DNA of 21,932 nt from positions 1-21,932 of the forward strand of contig UREO01000012.1 of NCBI GenBank assembly GCA_900546895.1. The letters are read 5' to 3'. This document shows, piece after piece, positions 1 through 5,508 of the stretch. Source of the DNA: an uncultured Oscillospiraceae bacterium (GTDB lineage Bacteria; Bacillota; Clostridia; Oscillospirales; Acutalibacteraceae). A program made the position numbers and the translations under genes. How positions within the stretch are numbered: the stretch's first letter is position 1; each line of letters begins with the position of its first letter. The notes beneath the pieces are model-generated. The model did no database searches, was not told the DNA's origin, and saw nothing but the letters and a program-made list of their open reading frames with translations.

Positions 1-36
1 ATGTCTCGTGGGCTCGGAGATGTGTATAAGAGACAG
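1..36. other. Nextera read-2 adapter remnant (artefact)
   Basis: Positions 3-36 read exactly as the Nextera/Tn5 transposase read-2 adapter, ending in the 19-bp mosaic end AGATGTGTATAAGAGACAG at 18-36. The two bases before it (AT) match the reverse complement of the first two bases of the barcode seen at the other end. This is library sequence, not genome. The genomic sequence starts at 37, so the gene running off this end is cut artificially. Confidence 0.98.
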
Positions 37-50
37 GTTCCCCGGGGAAC
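37..50. repeat. 14-bp perfect palindrome beside the adapter
   Basis: GTTCCCCGGGGAAC is a perfect 14-bp palindrome and is the first genomic sequence after the adapter. It codes for part of the VPRGT segment of Obg, so it is probably only codon use. It could form a hairpin at the end of the contig. Confidence 0.6.
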
Positions 51-314
51 CCTGATTATCAGGTCGTCCGCTTTTTTCCCGAAGCAGCGTTTTCCCCTAC
101 CGTCTTCACCGTTCAGAGCAACATATTTTCTTTTATAACGGAAATCCGCCAGCGTGGAAAGGTTGTCGTCGACCTGAAAGATAATGTTTCCGCCCCGGCC
201 GCCGTCTCCGCCGTCCGGACCGCCGGACGCTACATATTTTTCACGGTGAAACGAAACCTTGCCGCTGCCGCCGTTGCCCGCTTTGATCGTAATTTTCGCA
301 CTGTCTATAAACAT
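37..314 (-). CDS. obg: GTPase Obg/CgtA, N-terminal part only (3' end cut by adapter)
   Basis: Ribosome-associated GTPase involved in late 50S assembly and stress control. Reading the minus strand from the ATG at 312-314 gives about 92 codons that run open into the adapter. The product begins MFIDSAKITIKAGNGGSGKV and continues with FHREKYVASGGPDGGDGGRGG, ...FRYKRKYVAENGEDGRGK and ...IIRVPRGT. This is the glycine-rich N-terminal Obg domain; the G domain and C-terminal domain lie outside the contig. It follows rpmA, the common rplU-prp-rpmA-obg order in Firmicutes, but a terminator and a possible promoter separate it from rpmA. The upstream GGCGGTAAAG is only a weak ribosome binding site. The truncation is technical, not biological. 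The Obg fold identification is secure. Confidence 0.95.
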
Positions 315-355
315 CTGAGCTTTACCGCCATTTCTGTGAAATATTGCCTTCGATT

Positions 356-385
356 AGTATACTATGCTTGGTTCGGAAAAGCCAA
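356..385 (-). promoter_or_regulatory. Possible sigma-A promoter for obg
   Basis: On the minus strand TTGGCT (380-385) is followed after 18 bp by TATACT (356-361), about 42 bp upstream of the obg start. The -10 is good and the -35 moderate (4 of 6). Its place just after the rpmA terminator makes a separate obg promoter reasonable. Sequence inference only. Confidence 0.4.
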
Positions 386-416
386 AAAATCCCGGGCGAA
401 AACGGCCCGGGATTTT
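379..416 (-). terminator. Rho-independent terminator after rpmA
   Basis: The arms AAAATCCCGGGC (386-397) and GCCCGGGATTTT (405-416) form a GC-rich stem of 12 bp with a 7-base loop. On the minus strand the stem is followed by a T run (ATTTTTTGGC). It lies 18 bp after the rpmA stop and closes the rplU-prp-rpmA unit. Confidence 0.88.
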
Positions 417-433
417 CATTCACCTGAAAAGGC

Positions 434-718
434 TTATTGCTCCACCGCGTAAACGCTGACCTTTTTGCGGTCACGGCCAAGACGCTCAAATTTTACATGA
501 CCGTCAACCATGGCAAAGAGGGAATCGTCGGAGCCGATGCCGACGTTCTCACCCGGATGAATATGGGTTCCGCGCTGTTTGACAAGAATGTTTCCGGCAA
601 GTACAAACTGGCCGTCTGCACGTTTCACACCAAGACGCTTAGATTCTGAATCACGGCCGTTCTTGGTGGAACCCATTCCTTTTTTATGCGCAAATAACTG
701 AATATTTATCTTTAGCAT
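434..718 (-). CDS. rpmA: 50S ribosomal protein L27 with cleavable N-terminus
   Basis: L27 is a 50S subunit protein whose mature N-terminus reaches towards the peptidyl transferase centre. The 94-residue product has the family core (AHKKGMGSTKNGRDSESKRL, then GQFVLAGNILVKQRGT and HPGENVGIGSDDSLFA). It starts with MLKINIQLF before AHKKG. In Firmicutes this nine-residue extension is removed by the protease Prp between F9 and A10, and prp is the gene immediately upstream. The ATG at 716-718 sits 4 bp after the prp stop and has a strong GGAGGTG site about 9 bases upstream. It is the last gene of the rplU-prp-rpmA unit and is followed by a strong terminator. Confidence 0.97.
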   Translation of the reverse strand: MLKINIQLFAHKKGMGSTKNGRDSESKRLGVKRADGQFVLAGNILVKQRGTHIHPGENVGIGSDDSLFAMVDGHVKFERLGRDRKKVSVYAVEQ

Positions 719-722
719 TTCC

Positions 723-1037
723 TTACACCTCCGTATAGCTTACATGAATATTTTGAGGATACTGTTCTTCAAGCTCCAGCATATGGAGTTTGAAACCCGC
801 GAGAATGTCGCGGCAGTCTTTCGCCTCATTTGATGAAATTCTGACGAGCATATAACCGTCTTCCACAGTAACCTGGGCATTTGCTCTGACAACCTCCGTA
901 ATGGTGTTGGCTGTCATATATGCCGCAGAGGAAACCGCCGCACAGACGATATCCCTGCCCGCTACCCCGTTGTGACCGCTCAGGGAAAATCCCAGAAGAG
1001 CGCCGTCAGGCCGGGTGAAAAATTCTGCACAAATCAT
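723..1037 (-). CDS. prp: Ribosomal-processing cysteine protease Prp (YsxB family)
   Basis: Cysteine protease that trims the N-terminal extension of L27 (known for the family in Staphylococcus). The 104-residue product has the expected catalytic pair: H22 in the SGHNG motif and C32 in DIVCAAVS. It lies between rplU and rpmA, the standard position. The ATG at 1035-1037 is 5 bp after the rplU stop. The sequence in front of it (ATAATTGTC) has no recognisable Shine-Dalgarno site, so translation may depend on coupling to rplU. That would keep the protease well below its ribosomal neighbours; this last point is inference. Length is close to the family norm of about 105-110. Confidence 0.93.
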   Translation of the reverse strand: MICAEFFTRPDGALLGFSLSGHNGVAGRDIVCAAVSSAAYMTANTITEVVRANAQVTVEDGYMLVRISSNEAKDCRDILAGFKLHMLELEEQYPQNIHVSYTEV

Positions 1038-1042
1038 GACAA

Positions 1043-1351
1043 TTATGCGTTAATTGCGGTAATCTGTACTTTGGTATAGGGTTGTCTGTGACCCATTTTA
1101 CGCTTCTCGCTTTTTTTTGCCTTGTAAGTAAAGACTGTGATTTTCTTTCCCTTACCGTTTTTAAGAACCGTACCGGTTACGGTAGCTCCCTCAACATAAG
1201 GAGCACCCACTTTGAGTCCGTCGTCGCCGTCAAGTGCAACCACTTTGAAATCGACGGAGGAATTTTCTTCTGCCGCAAGCTTCTCGATATAAATGACATC
1301 GTCACTTTGTACCTTGTACTGCTTGCCGCCTGTTTCAATTACTGCAAACAT
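1043..1351 (-). CDS. rplU: 50S ribosomal protein L21
   Basis: L21 binds 23S rRNA in the large subunit. The 102-residue product begins MFAVIETGGKQYKVQSDDVI, the typical L21 start, and contains the characteristic C-terminal run KKSEKRKMGHRQPYTKVQI. The ATG at 1349-1351 is chosen because it gives this canonical N-terminus; the upstream in-frame extension has no family similarity. It heads the rplU-prp-rpmA unit. A near-consensus promoter lies about 85 bp upstream, and the leader between them has RNA structure suited to autogenous control. Confidence 0.98.
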   Translation of the reverse strand: MFAVIETGGKQYKVQSDDVIYIEKLAAEENSSVDFKVVALDGDDGLKVGAPYVEGATVTGTVLKNGKGKKITVFTYKAKKSEKRKMGHRQPYTKVQITAINA

Positions 1352-1430
1352 GAATGAAAGGTCCTGCCTTTTCTCTAAACTCGCTATCACCGGGCGGGTT
1401 TCCCACTTATAAAGCCCGTAATATGCGGCT
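1352..1430 (-). promoter_or_regulatory. Probable L21 leader (autoregulatory 5' UTR)
   Basis: About 80 bases separate the expected transcription start from the rplU ATG. The leader contains GTGGGAAACCCGC (stem GTGGG/CCCGC, loop AAA) inside a possible CGGGC/GCCCG pairing. Just before the gene, AAAGG and CCTTT (1367-1371 and 1357-1361) form a 5-bp stem that leaves the AGGA ribosome binding site in its loop. Rfam describes an L21 leader (RF00559) in front of rplU in low-GC Gram-positives, so the position fits. I have matched position and structure, not the covariance model. Confidence 0.5.
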
Positions 1431-1435
1431 TAACA

Positions 1436-1464
1436 ATATTATCATATTCCGTCAATTTTGTCAA
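1436..1464 (-). promoter_or_regulatory. Sigma-A-type promoter for rplU-prp-rpmA
   Basis: On the minus strand a perfect -35 TTGACA (1459-1464) is followed after exactly 17 bp by TAATAT (1436-1441). It begins only 18 bp after the ispA stop codon, and no terminator separates them. Read-through from ispA could therefore add to this promoter's output. Confidence 0.8.
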
Positions 1465-1482
1465 TAAACACGGCAAAATTCC

Positions 1483-2370
1483 TTACTTTTTACGAACGGC
1501 CAGTTTTTTTGCAAATTCGGTGAGGTATTCGGCTTCCTCGCCAAAGCAGCCGAGCGCTTCCATGGCCTTCGCGGTCAGCTCGTCGACGGTTTTCGAGGCG
1601 TTTTCCAGTCCCATCAGGGAGACGTAGGTGCTTTTATTGTTTTCATTGTCGCTACCGGCCGGTTTCCCCAGCGTCTGGGTATCCCCCGTCACATCCAGAA
1701 TGTCGTCCACAATCTGAAACGCCAGGCCGATTGCCCGCGCGTAGCTTTCGGCGGCCCGCATCTGTTCGTCGCCGGCTCCGGCGAGGACACAGCCCATCTG
1801 CGCGGACGCCAGAATCAGCGCGCCGGTTTTATTTTCATCCATTTTCTTCAGAGTTTCCAGCGAAATGGCCCGGCCTTCGCTCATCAGGTCAATTACCTGT
1901 CCCCCGACCATGCCGTACGCACCGGCGGCGCGGGCAAGGTATCCCGCGGCCTTCGCGGCCCTTTCGGCCCCGGCAAGCCGTACGGCTTCCCCGGAAAGCA
2001 TGGCTTCAAAGGCCATGGTCAGCAGCGCATCCCCCGCGAGCAGGGCGATGTCTTCGCCGAACACCTTGTGGTTGGACGGGCGTCCGCGGCGCATATCGTC
2101 GTCATCCATGCACGGCAGGTCGTCGTGAATCAGCGAATAGGTGTGGATCATTTCCACCGCACAGGCAAAAGGCAGCGCAGCTTCTTCCTCCCCGCCGCAG
2201 AGTCTGCAGAATTCCATCACAAGAATCGGCCGGATCCGCTTGCCCTCTCCGAGCAGGCTGTAGCGCATGGCGTGGATCAGGTCGGCCTGTATGATTTCTT
2301 CCTCGGGAAGGTACTGTGCCAGCCTGGCGTCTACCCTCCCGACCAGATGCTTCTCCCTCAGATCAAGCAT
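1483..2370 (-). CDS. ispA: Farnesyl/geranylgeranyl diphosphate synthase (polyprenyl synthetase)
   Basis: Condenses isopentenyl diphosphate with allylic diphosphates to make C15-C20 prenyl precursors, in the cytosol. The 295-residue product has the first Asp-rich motif DDLPCMDDDDMRRGR (residues 83-97), the preceding GKRIRP (43-48) and the second Asp-rich motif DDILD (222-226). It also has the KTG motif (181-183). The ATG at 2368-2370 is chosen because MLDLREKHLV matches family N-termini and GGTGA sits 6 bp upstream; a longer frame reading only repeats xseB sequence in another frame. It overlaps xseB by 8 bp, so the two are probably translationally coupled. The xseA-xseB-ispA order is common in Firmicutes. 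No dxs follows. Confidence 0.95.
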   Translation of the reverse strand: MLDLREKHLVGRVDARLAQYLPEEEIIQADLIHAMRYSLLGEGKRIRPILVMEFCRLCGGEEEAALPFACAVEMIHTYSLIHDDLPCMDDDDMRRGRPSNHKVFGEDIALLAGDALLTMAFEAMLSGEAVRLAGAERAAKAAGYLARAAGAYGMVGGQVIDLMSEGRAISLETLKKMDENKTGALILASAQMGCVLAGAGDEQMRAAESYARAIGLAFQIVDDILDVTGDTQTLGKPAGSDNENNKSTYVSLMGLENASKTVDELTAKAMEALGCFGEEAEYLTEFAKKLAVRKK

Positions 2371-2578
2371 TTTTTTCACCGCCGGATTCTTCAAGCTCGG
2401 TGATCTGCCTGATTTTCTGCTCGGCGCCCTCCAGCTTGCCGTAGCACAGGGCAGCCAGCGCGGAGCCTTCCTCAAACAACTTCAGAGAGCTTTCCAGCGA
2501 CTCATTGCCGTTTTCCAGCCGGTCGACAATTTCGCTCAGTTTGATCATGGCTTCTTCAAAGCCCATTTTCTTATTCAT
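2363..2578 (-). CDS. xseB: Exodeoxyribonuclease VII small subunit
   Basis: Small subunit that combines with XseA to form exonuclease VII, which degrades single-stranded DNA from both ends. The 71-residue product has the family signature FEEAMIKLSEIVDRLENG followed by SLESSLKLFEEGSALAALC, a two-helix hairpin. The start overlaps the end of xseA by 8 bp and is preceded by GGAGGAGAAAC; its own end overlaps ispA by 8 bp. The C-terminal tail (about residues 58-71) is Glu-rich and variable, as usual in this family. Confidence 0.95.
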   Translation of the reverse strand: MNKKMGFEEAMIKLSEIVDRLENGNESLESSLKLFEEGSALAALCYGKLEGAEQKIRQITELEESGGEKNA

Positions 2579-3791
2579 GTTTCTCCTCCATGCTGTCCAC
2601 TACACAGCCCAGCGTTCCTTCGTTTAACAGCACCGAAATCCGTTCACCCGTTTTTACGTCGGAAACACGGGTGACGACACGTCCGTTCTGACCGTAAGTA
2701 ATAGAATATCCCCGTGAAAGCGTTGCCAGCGGGCTTAGGGCGTTCAGCCTGCCGCTGACGGAAGAAAGCGCGGACCGGGCGTCCGCCGTTTTCCCGCGCA
2801 TAGACTGATTGAGCCTTACGGCAAGCTGATCGGTACGAATCCGTTCCAATTCAATCAGATTGAAAGGATTTTTAAAGGAATAGCGGGAGGTCAGCGCGTC
2901 CAGATTCTGTTTGAGGCCCGTGAGCTTCTTCCGCATGCTTTGCTTTAGCCGCGACAGGTCGTAGCGAACCGTATATTCCAGCTCCGCGCGGTCGGGCACG
3001 GCAAGCTCCGCGGCGGCCGACGGGGTCGGTGCGCGAAGGTCGGCCACAAAGTCACAGATCGTAAAGTCGGTCTCATGCCCTACGGCGGAAATGACGGGAA
3101 TCCGGGAGGCGGCTACGGCCCTTGCCACCATTTCCTCGTTAAAGGGCCAGAGGTCTTCCAGTGAACCGCCGCCGCGCCCGAGAATAATCACATCGGCGCA
3201 GAGAAGACAGTTGAAACGGGCCAGCGCGTCTACAATCTGCGGCGCGGCGCCCTCCCCCTGTACCAGCACGGGACAAAAAACAATTTCAGCCAAAGGGTAC
3301 CGCCGCGCGAGAATCGAGGTAATGTCGTGTACCGCCGCGCCGGTGGGCGAGGTAACCACACCGATCCGTTCCGGAAAAGCGGGCAGCGGTTTTTTCCGCT
3401 CCGGGGCGAACAGGCCCTCCGCTTCCAGCTTTGCTTTCAGCTGTTCAAAGGCCAGGTTCAGCGCGCCGAGGCCGTCCGGCTGCATATCGTCGATATAAAG
3501 CTGATACTGTCCCGTCGCCTCATAGACGCTTACGCGGCCCCGCACAATCACCTTCATGCCGTCCTGCGGCAGAAAACGGATACGCCGGGCGTTCTGGGCA
3601 AACATCACCGCCCGAATCACGCATTTTTCATCCTTGAGGGACAAATAGAAGTGTCCGGACTTATAGTGGTTAGTGAAATTGGAAATTTCGCCGCTGACAA
3701 AAACATGCGCCAGATTTTCGTCGCCGTCAAATTTGGATTTGATATAAGTGTTCAGCTGCGTTATGCTCAGCACAACCGGAAAATCCGCCAT
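2571..3791 (-). CDS. xseA: Exodeoxyribonuclease VII large subunit
   Basis: Catalytic subunit of exonuclease VII, acting on single-stranded DNA in repair and recombination. The 406-residue product has the N-terminal OB-fold (about 1-105: LSITQLNTYIK, VSGEISNF, SGHFYLSLKD). The catalytic domain follows, with RIGVVTSPTGAAVHDI, DVIILGRGGGSLEDLWPFNEE, ISAVGHETDFTICDFVADLRAPTPSAAAE and the late LSRGYSI motif. The middle region is helical and Lys/Arg/Leu-rich, as expected for the coiled-coil section. Length matches the Firmicutes family (about 400-450). The ATG is 6 bp after the stop of the TsaD-like gene; an AAAGGGGG run lies about 12 bases upstream. Confidence 0.97.
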   Translation of the reverse strand: MADFPVVLSITQLNTYIKSKFDGDENLAHVFVSGEISNFTNHYKSGHFYLSLKDEKCVIRAVMFAQNARRIRFLPQDGMKVIVRGRVSVYEATGQYQLYIDDMQPDGLGALNLAFEQLKAKLEAEGLFAPERKKPLPAFPERIGVVTSPTGAAVHDITSILARRYPLAEIVFCPVLVQGEGAAPQIVDALARFNCLLCADVIILGRGGGSLEDLWPFNEEMVARAVAASRIPVISAVGHETDFTICDFVADLRAPTPSAAAELAVPDRAELEYTVRYDLSRLKQSMRKKLTGLKQNLDALTSRYSFKNPFNLIELERIRTDQLAVRLNQSMRGKTADARSALSSVSGRLNALSPLATLSRGYSITYGQNGRVVTRVSDVKTGERISVLLNEGTLGCVVDSMEEKHE

Positions 3792-3797
3792 AAGTCA

Positions 3798-4730
3798 TTA
3801 TGCCCCCTTTATTGAGGTTAAAATCGCAATTCCCGCCGCATTGTCCGCTGAAAATTCCGGGGCGGCGAAGGCGGCGCCGTATTTTTCTGTCATTGCGTCC
3901 CGGATCAGGCTGTTGGACATGACCCCGCCCGCAAACAGCAGGGGGAGCTTTCCGTATTGCTTCAGCAGTTCGGCGGTCATCCCATCCAGCGCCGCCAGGA
4001 TCGAGCACAGGCAATAGGCCGCGACCTCTTCTTTCGGCGCTCCTGCTTTCAGCATTCCGGCACATTGGTTTTCCACGCCGGAAAGGGAACAATCAGCCCC
4101 CTTGAGCGACGGTCTGATACGATATGCTTTATTCGCCTGCAGGGCCAGCTGCTCCAGCGCTTTCCCGGAAGGAAACGGCAGGCCGAGCATAGCCCCCACC
4201 CTGTCCACAGCCTGTCCGCCTTTTAAATCCAGAGACTGCGCGATGATCTGCGTGCGGAAGATGGTCCGTTCGTCCGGGGTGACGAGGACCGCCTCCGTCG
4301 TACCGCCGGAAACATGGAACGCAATGAATTTTTCGTGAAGCAGGCTCAGTCTGCCGGCGGAATACAGCGCGGCGGCAATGTGCCCCGCCTGATGGGAAAA
4401 CGAATACAGCGGTACCCCCAGCGAAAGCGCAACGGCCTTTGCCGTACCGAGCCCGACCGTAAAACAGGGCATGTAAGAGCCTTCCAGGTCGCGCGGTCTG
4501 TCCGACACCCCTACCGCGCCGACGGAAAGCTTTTTCCGAATCAGCGCTTCCAGCACCCGCGGCAGCTGCTGCACATGGTGAAACACGACGTCGCTCTGCC
4601 GCAGGCCAAGCTCTCCCTGCTCTACGGGAAGAAGCATTTTCTGCTGAAAAACCGTTCCGCCCTGAAAAAGAGCGGCGGAGGTTGTGTAATTGCTGGTGTC
4701 GATGCCAAGCGCGTCAATTGGCTGTTTCAT
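3798..4730 (-). CDS. TsaD/Gcp-like paralogue (peptidase M22 family protein), function unknown
   Basis: A 310-residue member of the TsaD (Kae1/YgjD) ASKHA-fold family, but not orthodox TsaD, which makes the t6A tRNA modification. Seen: N-terminal GIDTSNYTTSAAL (TsaD usually has GIETSCDETS), the His pair H113-x3-H117 in SHQAGH, SGGTTEAVL at 141-149 (TsaD: SGGHT), GGQAVDRVGAMLGLPFPSG, AGGVMSN at 267-273 and DNAAGIA at 296-302. The nucleotide- and metal-binding frame is therefore kept while several TsaD signatures differ. The ATG at 4728-4730 is chosen for the AAGGAA site 5 bp upstream and the canonical start of the fold; it overlaps nusB by 17 bp. It lies inside nusB-xseA-xseB-ispA. The activity is not known to me; a role in RNA or protein modification is inference from the fold. 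Confidence 0.85.
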   Translation of the reverse strand: MKQPIDALGIDTSNYTTSAALFQGGTVFQQKMLLPVEQGELGLRQSDVVFHHVQQLPRVLEALIRKKLSVGAVGVSDRPRDLEGSYMPCFTVGLGTAKAVALSLGVPLYSFSHQAGHIAAALYSAGRLSLLHEKFIAFHVSGGTTEAVLVTPDERTIFRTQIIAQSLDLKGGQAVDRVGAMLGLPFPSGKALEQLALQANKAYRIRPSLKGADCSLSGVENQCAGMLKAGAPKEEVAAYCLCSILAALDGMTAELLKQYGKLPLLFAGGVMSNSLIRDAMTEKYGAAFAAPEFSADNAAGIAILTSIKGA

Positions 4731-5136
4731 GAAATTCCTTCTCAACAAGCTCTTTTGCCACCGAACCCAGCACCCCGTTGACAAACGGAGCGTCGTCCGC
4801 ACCGCCGTATTTTTTCGCAAGATCGACCGCCTCGTTGATGGAGACACTCACGGGAATATCCTTCTCAAACATCATTTCGTAGATGGAAAGCTTCATCAGA
4901 GCCAGGGCCACCTTGGAAAGGCGGTTCATTTTCCAGCCGCGAATATTTTTTTCGATCCGGGCGTTGAGGGTTTCTTCGTTTTCTTCCACACCGACGGCGA
5001 TTTTTTCGGCAAAATCATCGATGATGATATCTCTGGACAGGCCGGCCGCGTCAATAATCTGTTCCGTTGGATCGTGGTTGATGCTTCTTTCAAAGATCAG
5101 GGCAAACGCCTGTTCCCTCGCCTCGTGTCTTTTCAT
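4714..5136 (-). CDS. nusB: Transcription antitermination factor NusB
   Basis: RNA-binding helical protein that, with NusE (S10), assembles on boxA for antitermination of rRNA operons. The 140-residue product starts MKRHEAREQAFALIFE, has RIEKNIRGWKMNRLSKVALALMKLSIYEM in the middle and PVSVSINEAVDLAKKYGGADDAPFVNGVLGSVAKEL near the end. These are the hallmark NusB regions. GGAGGAAG lies 4-10 bases before the ATG at 5134-5136. It heads nusB-TsaD-like-xseA-xseB-ispA. The Asp23 and DUF2273 genes that often separate spoIIIAH from nusB in Clostridia are absent here. An intrinsic terminator-like hairpin lies between the promoter at 5246-5273 and this gene, so attenuation is possible. Confidence 0.97.
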   Translation of the reverse strand: MKRHEAREQAFALIFERSINHDPTEQIIDAAGLSRDIIIDDFAEKIAVGVEENEETLNARIEKNIRGWKMNRLSKVALALMKLSIYEMMFEKDIPVSVSINEAVDLAKKYGGADDAPFVNGVLGSVAKELVEKEFHETAN

Positions 5137-5177
5137 TTTCTTCCTCCGTCTTTTCAGCCGTCTTTCATCCGTATATT

Positions 5178-5210
5178 AAAAGAACCCTCCACTGAACTGT
5201 GGAGGGTTTT
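5178..5210 (-). terminator. Terminator-like hairpin in the nusB leader (possible attenuator)
   Basis: AACCCTCCAC (5183-5192) and GTGGAGGGTT (5199-5208) form a perfect 10-bp stem with a 6-base loop. On the minus strand the tail is CTTTTAATAT, a short T run. It sits about 30 bp after the predicted start site of the nusB promoter and about 47 bp before the nusB ATG, so it can only regulate nusB expression. The tail is weak enough to allow read-through. The plus strand also has TTTTAA after the stem. Confidence 0.6.
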
Positions 5211-5245
5211 AACCGCTGATTATATTTTCAAACATCCACGGGTAC

Positions 5246-5273
5246 ATTATACCACAATCTTTTTCAGAATCAA
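5246..5273 (-). promoter_or_regulatory. Sigma-A promoter with extended -10, for nusB operon
   Basis: On the minus strand TTGATT (5268-5273) is followed after 16 bp by a perfect TATAAT (5246-5251), preceded by TGG, which is an extended -10. The predicted transcript starts near 5239 and has a leader of about 100 bases before nusB. This separates the vegetative nusB operon from the sporulation operon upstream. Confidence 0.78.
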
Positions 5274-5330
5274 ATATTTTATCTGATACTACAGCAATTC
5301 CATTTCAGCTTGCAAGATAAAACACGTTCC

Positions 5331-5349
5331 TCCCCGCCGAAGGCGGGGG
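5331..5349 (-). repeat. GC-rich stem-loop CCCCGCC-TTC-GGCGGGG
   Basis: CCCCGCC (5332-5338) and GGCGGGG (5342-5348) form a 7-bp all-GC stem with a three-base loop, in an otherwise AT-rich spacer. It has no T run on either strand directly after the stem (minus strand continues AGGAACGTGTTTT), so it is a poor classical terminator. It may be a 3'-end stabiliser or transcription boundary for the spoIIIA message. Confidence 0.5.
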
Positions 5350-5438
5350 AAAAACGCAACCTTGTTGCAGAATCAACCGGAAATGCTGTATTTCTCAATA
5401 ATCAGCAGAAACAAATTTCAGTTTCTCCTGTTGTTTAT

Positions 5439-5478
5439 AAAAAATCAGCATAAACAGAAAGGCATTGAAAATTCTATG
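5439..5478 (-). terminator. Weak candidate terminator after spoIIIAH
   Basis: On the minus strand CATAGAA (5472-5478) can pair with TTTATG (5449-5454 region), followed four bases later by T6 (5439-5444). The stem is short and AT-rich with a long loop, so strength is doubtful. It is the only hairpin with a T run between spoIIIAH and the nusB promoter. Confidence 0.3.
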
Positions 5479-5508
5479 TGCGGCAATCAGGTTGTAAAAA
5501 CCGGGACG

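Larger units (their letters stand above)
5137..5508. other. 372-bp spacer between spoIIIAH and nusB
   Basis: No coding region is supported here on either strand; the plus-strand frame crossing its left-centre part is a chance opening that runs into spoIIIAH. The spacer holds, from the spoIIIAH side, a weak hairpin with a T6 tail, a short inverted repeat (AGAAAC at 5407-5412 with GTTTCT at 5421-5426), a GC-rich hairpin at 5331-5349, the nusB promoter and the terminator-like hairpin. It is AT-rich apart from the GC hairpin. Confidence 0.7.

Noticed and set aside
1731..2294. Long plus-strand reading frame opposite ispA
   Set aside because: Its product is Arg/Pro-rich low-complexity sequence typical of the antisense of a GC-rich gene, and ispA in the other strand is unambiguous.
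3798..4730. Calling this gene tsaD (t6A synthase)
   Set aside because: The N-terminal and SGGHT motifs differ from true TsaD, and it lies in a different gene context; family membership is clear but the function is not.
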